Positions 62,934 to 64,000 of a stretch of 64,000 bases of DNA are shown here, piece after piece. The position numbers and the translations under genes were made by a program. This stretch comes from Alicyclobacillaceae bacterium. Its GTDB lineage: Bacteria; Bacillota; Bacilli; Kyrpidiales; Kyrpidiaceae. The stretch is from assembly GCA_029961045.1 (NCBI GenBank), contig JASBVN010000005.1:1-64000 (forward strand), read 5' to 3'. The stretch's first letter is position 1, and the number at the start of each line of letters is the position of its first letter. The notes below the pieces were generated by a model, which did no database searches, was not told the origin of the DNA, and saw only the letters and a program-made list of their open reading frames with translations.

Positions 62934-63857
62934 TCACCCCCCGGTTTCTCCGTCCTCCCCCACAATTTTGACTTCCGGCTCCAGGCGGACGGCAAAGCGC
63001 CGCCACACCTCTTCCTGGGCCAGTTGAATCAATTCGAGGACATCGCGGGCCGTGGCCCCTCCGAGGTTGACAATAAAATTGGCGTGCCGGGGGGAAATTT
63101 GAGCCGCTCCTACCCGCCGTCCCTTGAGTCCCGCTTCTTCGATCAACCGCGCGGCATGGGTTCCGGGAGGATTCTGAAACACACTTCCGGCGCTCGCCTG
63201 GGAGAGGGGCTGGGTCTGCCGCCGCCGCTGCGTCCATTCCTTGACCTGCCGGATCATGGCCTCCCGGTCCCCCGGCGTCAATTGAAATGCGGCGCGAAGA
63301 ACGAGCGCTCCCCACTCCCCGACGCGGCTGCGACGGTACGCGAATCCGAGTTCTTCCCGGTCCACCCGGCGAACCCTCCCGTCGGGGAACGCCACGTCGG
63401 CAAACAACACCACGCGCCCCACCTCGCCTCCGTGGGCGCCGGCGTTCATTCGCACGGCGCCGCCGACACTCCCGGGAATCCCCGTGGCGAACTCCAATCC
63501 GGACAACCCGTGACGGATCGCCGTGTTGGCGGCGGACACGATCAACCGCCCTGCCTCAGCCGTCAGCACGGTTCCCTCGATGTCTAAAGCCGCCCAGTTG
63601 TCGGCCAGTTTCACCACGACGCCGCGGATCCCCCCGTCCCGGACGAGAAGGTTCGATCCGCGTCCGACGACCGTCCAAGGCCAGCCGTATTCGCCGATCA
63701 GACCCATCAGCCGCAGAATCTGGCTTTCCGACTCCGGCAACACCAGGGCGTCCGCCGGCCCGCCAATCCGCCAAGTGGTATGGCGGGACATGGGCTCGTC
63801 GAACAAGACCCGCCCGACGTCGGCTCGCTTGAGAATCGACCGCATCTGTTCCTTCAC
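62934..63857 (-). CDS. murB: UDP-N-acetylenolpyruvoylglucosamine reductase (type II)
   Basis: 307 residues, FAD enzyme that reduces the enolpyruvyl product of MurA. RHTTWRIGGPADALVLP, VVGRGSNLLVRDGGIRGVVVKL, GLEFATGIPGSVGGAVRMNAGAHGGEV, and the catalytic Ser in SAGSVFQNPPG. Start GTG 63857 behind AGGAGG. The 143 bp upstream hold a CATAGTAT resembling a sigma-E -10 (near 63917) and, at the window edge, what looks like the 3' arm of a terminator; no gene is visible there. Confidence 0.95.
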   Translation of the reverse strand: MKEQMRSILKRADVGRVLFDEPMSRHTTWRIGGPADALVLPESESQILRLMGLIGEYGWPWTVVGRGSNLLVRDGGIRGVVVKLADNWAALDIEGTVLTAEAGRLIVSAANTAIRHGLSGLEFATGIPGSVGGAVRMNAGAHGGEVGRVVLFADVAFPDGRVRRVDREELGFAYRRSRVGEWGALVLRAAFQLTPGDREAMIRQVKEWTQRRRQTQPLSQASAGSVFQNPPGTHAARLIEEAGLKGRRVGAAQISPRHANFIVNLGGATARDVLELIQLAQEEVWRRFAVRLEPEVKIVGEDGETGG

Positions 63858-64000
63858 CGGTGAACCTCCTTGCCGGGTCGACGAGGCCGCCGCCCTGCCA
63901 ACCCTTGCATCCCTATACTATGGAACTGGGCCGGCGGGTGTGACAAACGCCTACCCGCGACCGCCGGAACATGAAAAATCCCCTGAGCCGCCGCTTCCAT

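Overview
The window is about 64 kb of high-GC (roughly 60 %) DNA from an endospore-forming member of the Bacillales. Support for this comes from the mur-div-fts-spoIIG-sigG-ylm-divIVA-ileS cluster, spoIIAA-AB-sigF, a spoVA cluster, spmAB, dacB, ytfJ and a resDE pair, all in Bacillus-like order, with many GTG/TTG starts. Base composition and gene content fit a thermophilic lineage such as Thermoactinomycetaceae (Planifilum or Polycladomyces type) or Kyrpidia, but no rRNA is present to settle this. Nearly everything is on the minus strand, so biological reading order is mostly right to left. No CRISPR array, transposase or prophage was seen.

Layout, left to right. A partial tRNA-Thr at the edge and a three-gene cluster of a short UvrD-like helicase with two helical companion proteins (0-2.7 kb). 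A metallophosphoesterase, folE, a class A penicillin-binding protein, and glutamate synthase behind a ykkC-class riboswitch (2.8-12 kb). An aminotransferase, a PDZ-less HtrA-like protease, small redox or cobalt-chelatase proteins and leucyl aminopeptidase (12-18 kb). serA behind a T-box (18-20 kb), thiE-thiS-thiG (20-22 kb) with a possible small RNA opposite its leader, and a YhcN-type spore lipoprotein convergent with resDE (22.9-26 kb). Next come rluB, spmB, spmA, dacB, ytfJ, ytfI, scpB, scpA and an M50 peptidase (26-32.3 kb), then ribDE-BA-H behind an FMN riboswitch (32.3-36.1 kb), a dacF-like gene on the plus strand, lysA, spoVA (AA to AE), and spoIIAA-AB-sigF (36.2-43.7 kb). An ABC importer (fused double permease plus ATPase) lies behind an M-box magnesium riboswitch (43.8-47.1 kb). 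Finally ileS, divIVA, the ylm cell-division genes, sigG, sigE, spoIIGA, ftsZ, ftsA, sbp, two DUF881 genes, divIB, murA and murB (47-64 kb).

Several promoters can be read directly: sigma-H type before spoIIAA and ftsA; a spoIIG promoter with a 21-bp spacer and tandem 0A-like boxes; forespore (sigma-F/G) types before sigG and yhcN; and consensus sigma-A promoters before serA, ileS, the rib operon and the two riboswitch genes. The most notable non-textbook signals are the M-box on a NitT/TauT-type ABC transporter that has no binding protein, the ykkC RNA on glutamate synthase, a candidate small RNA antisense to the thiE leader, an attenuator-like ileS leader that lacks a recognisable T-box, and a YlmH homologue reduced to its S4 domain.
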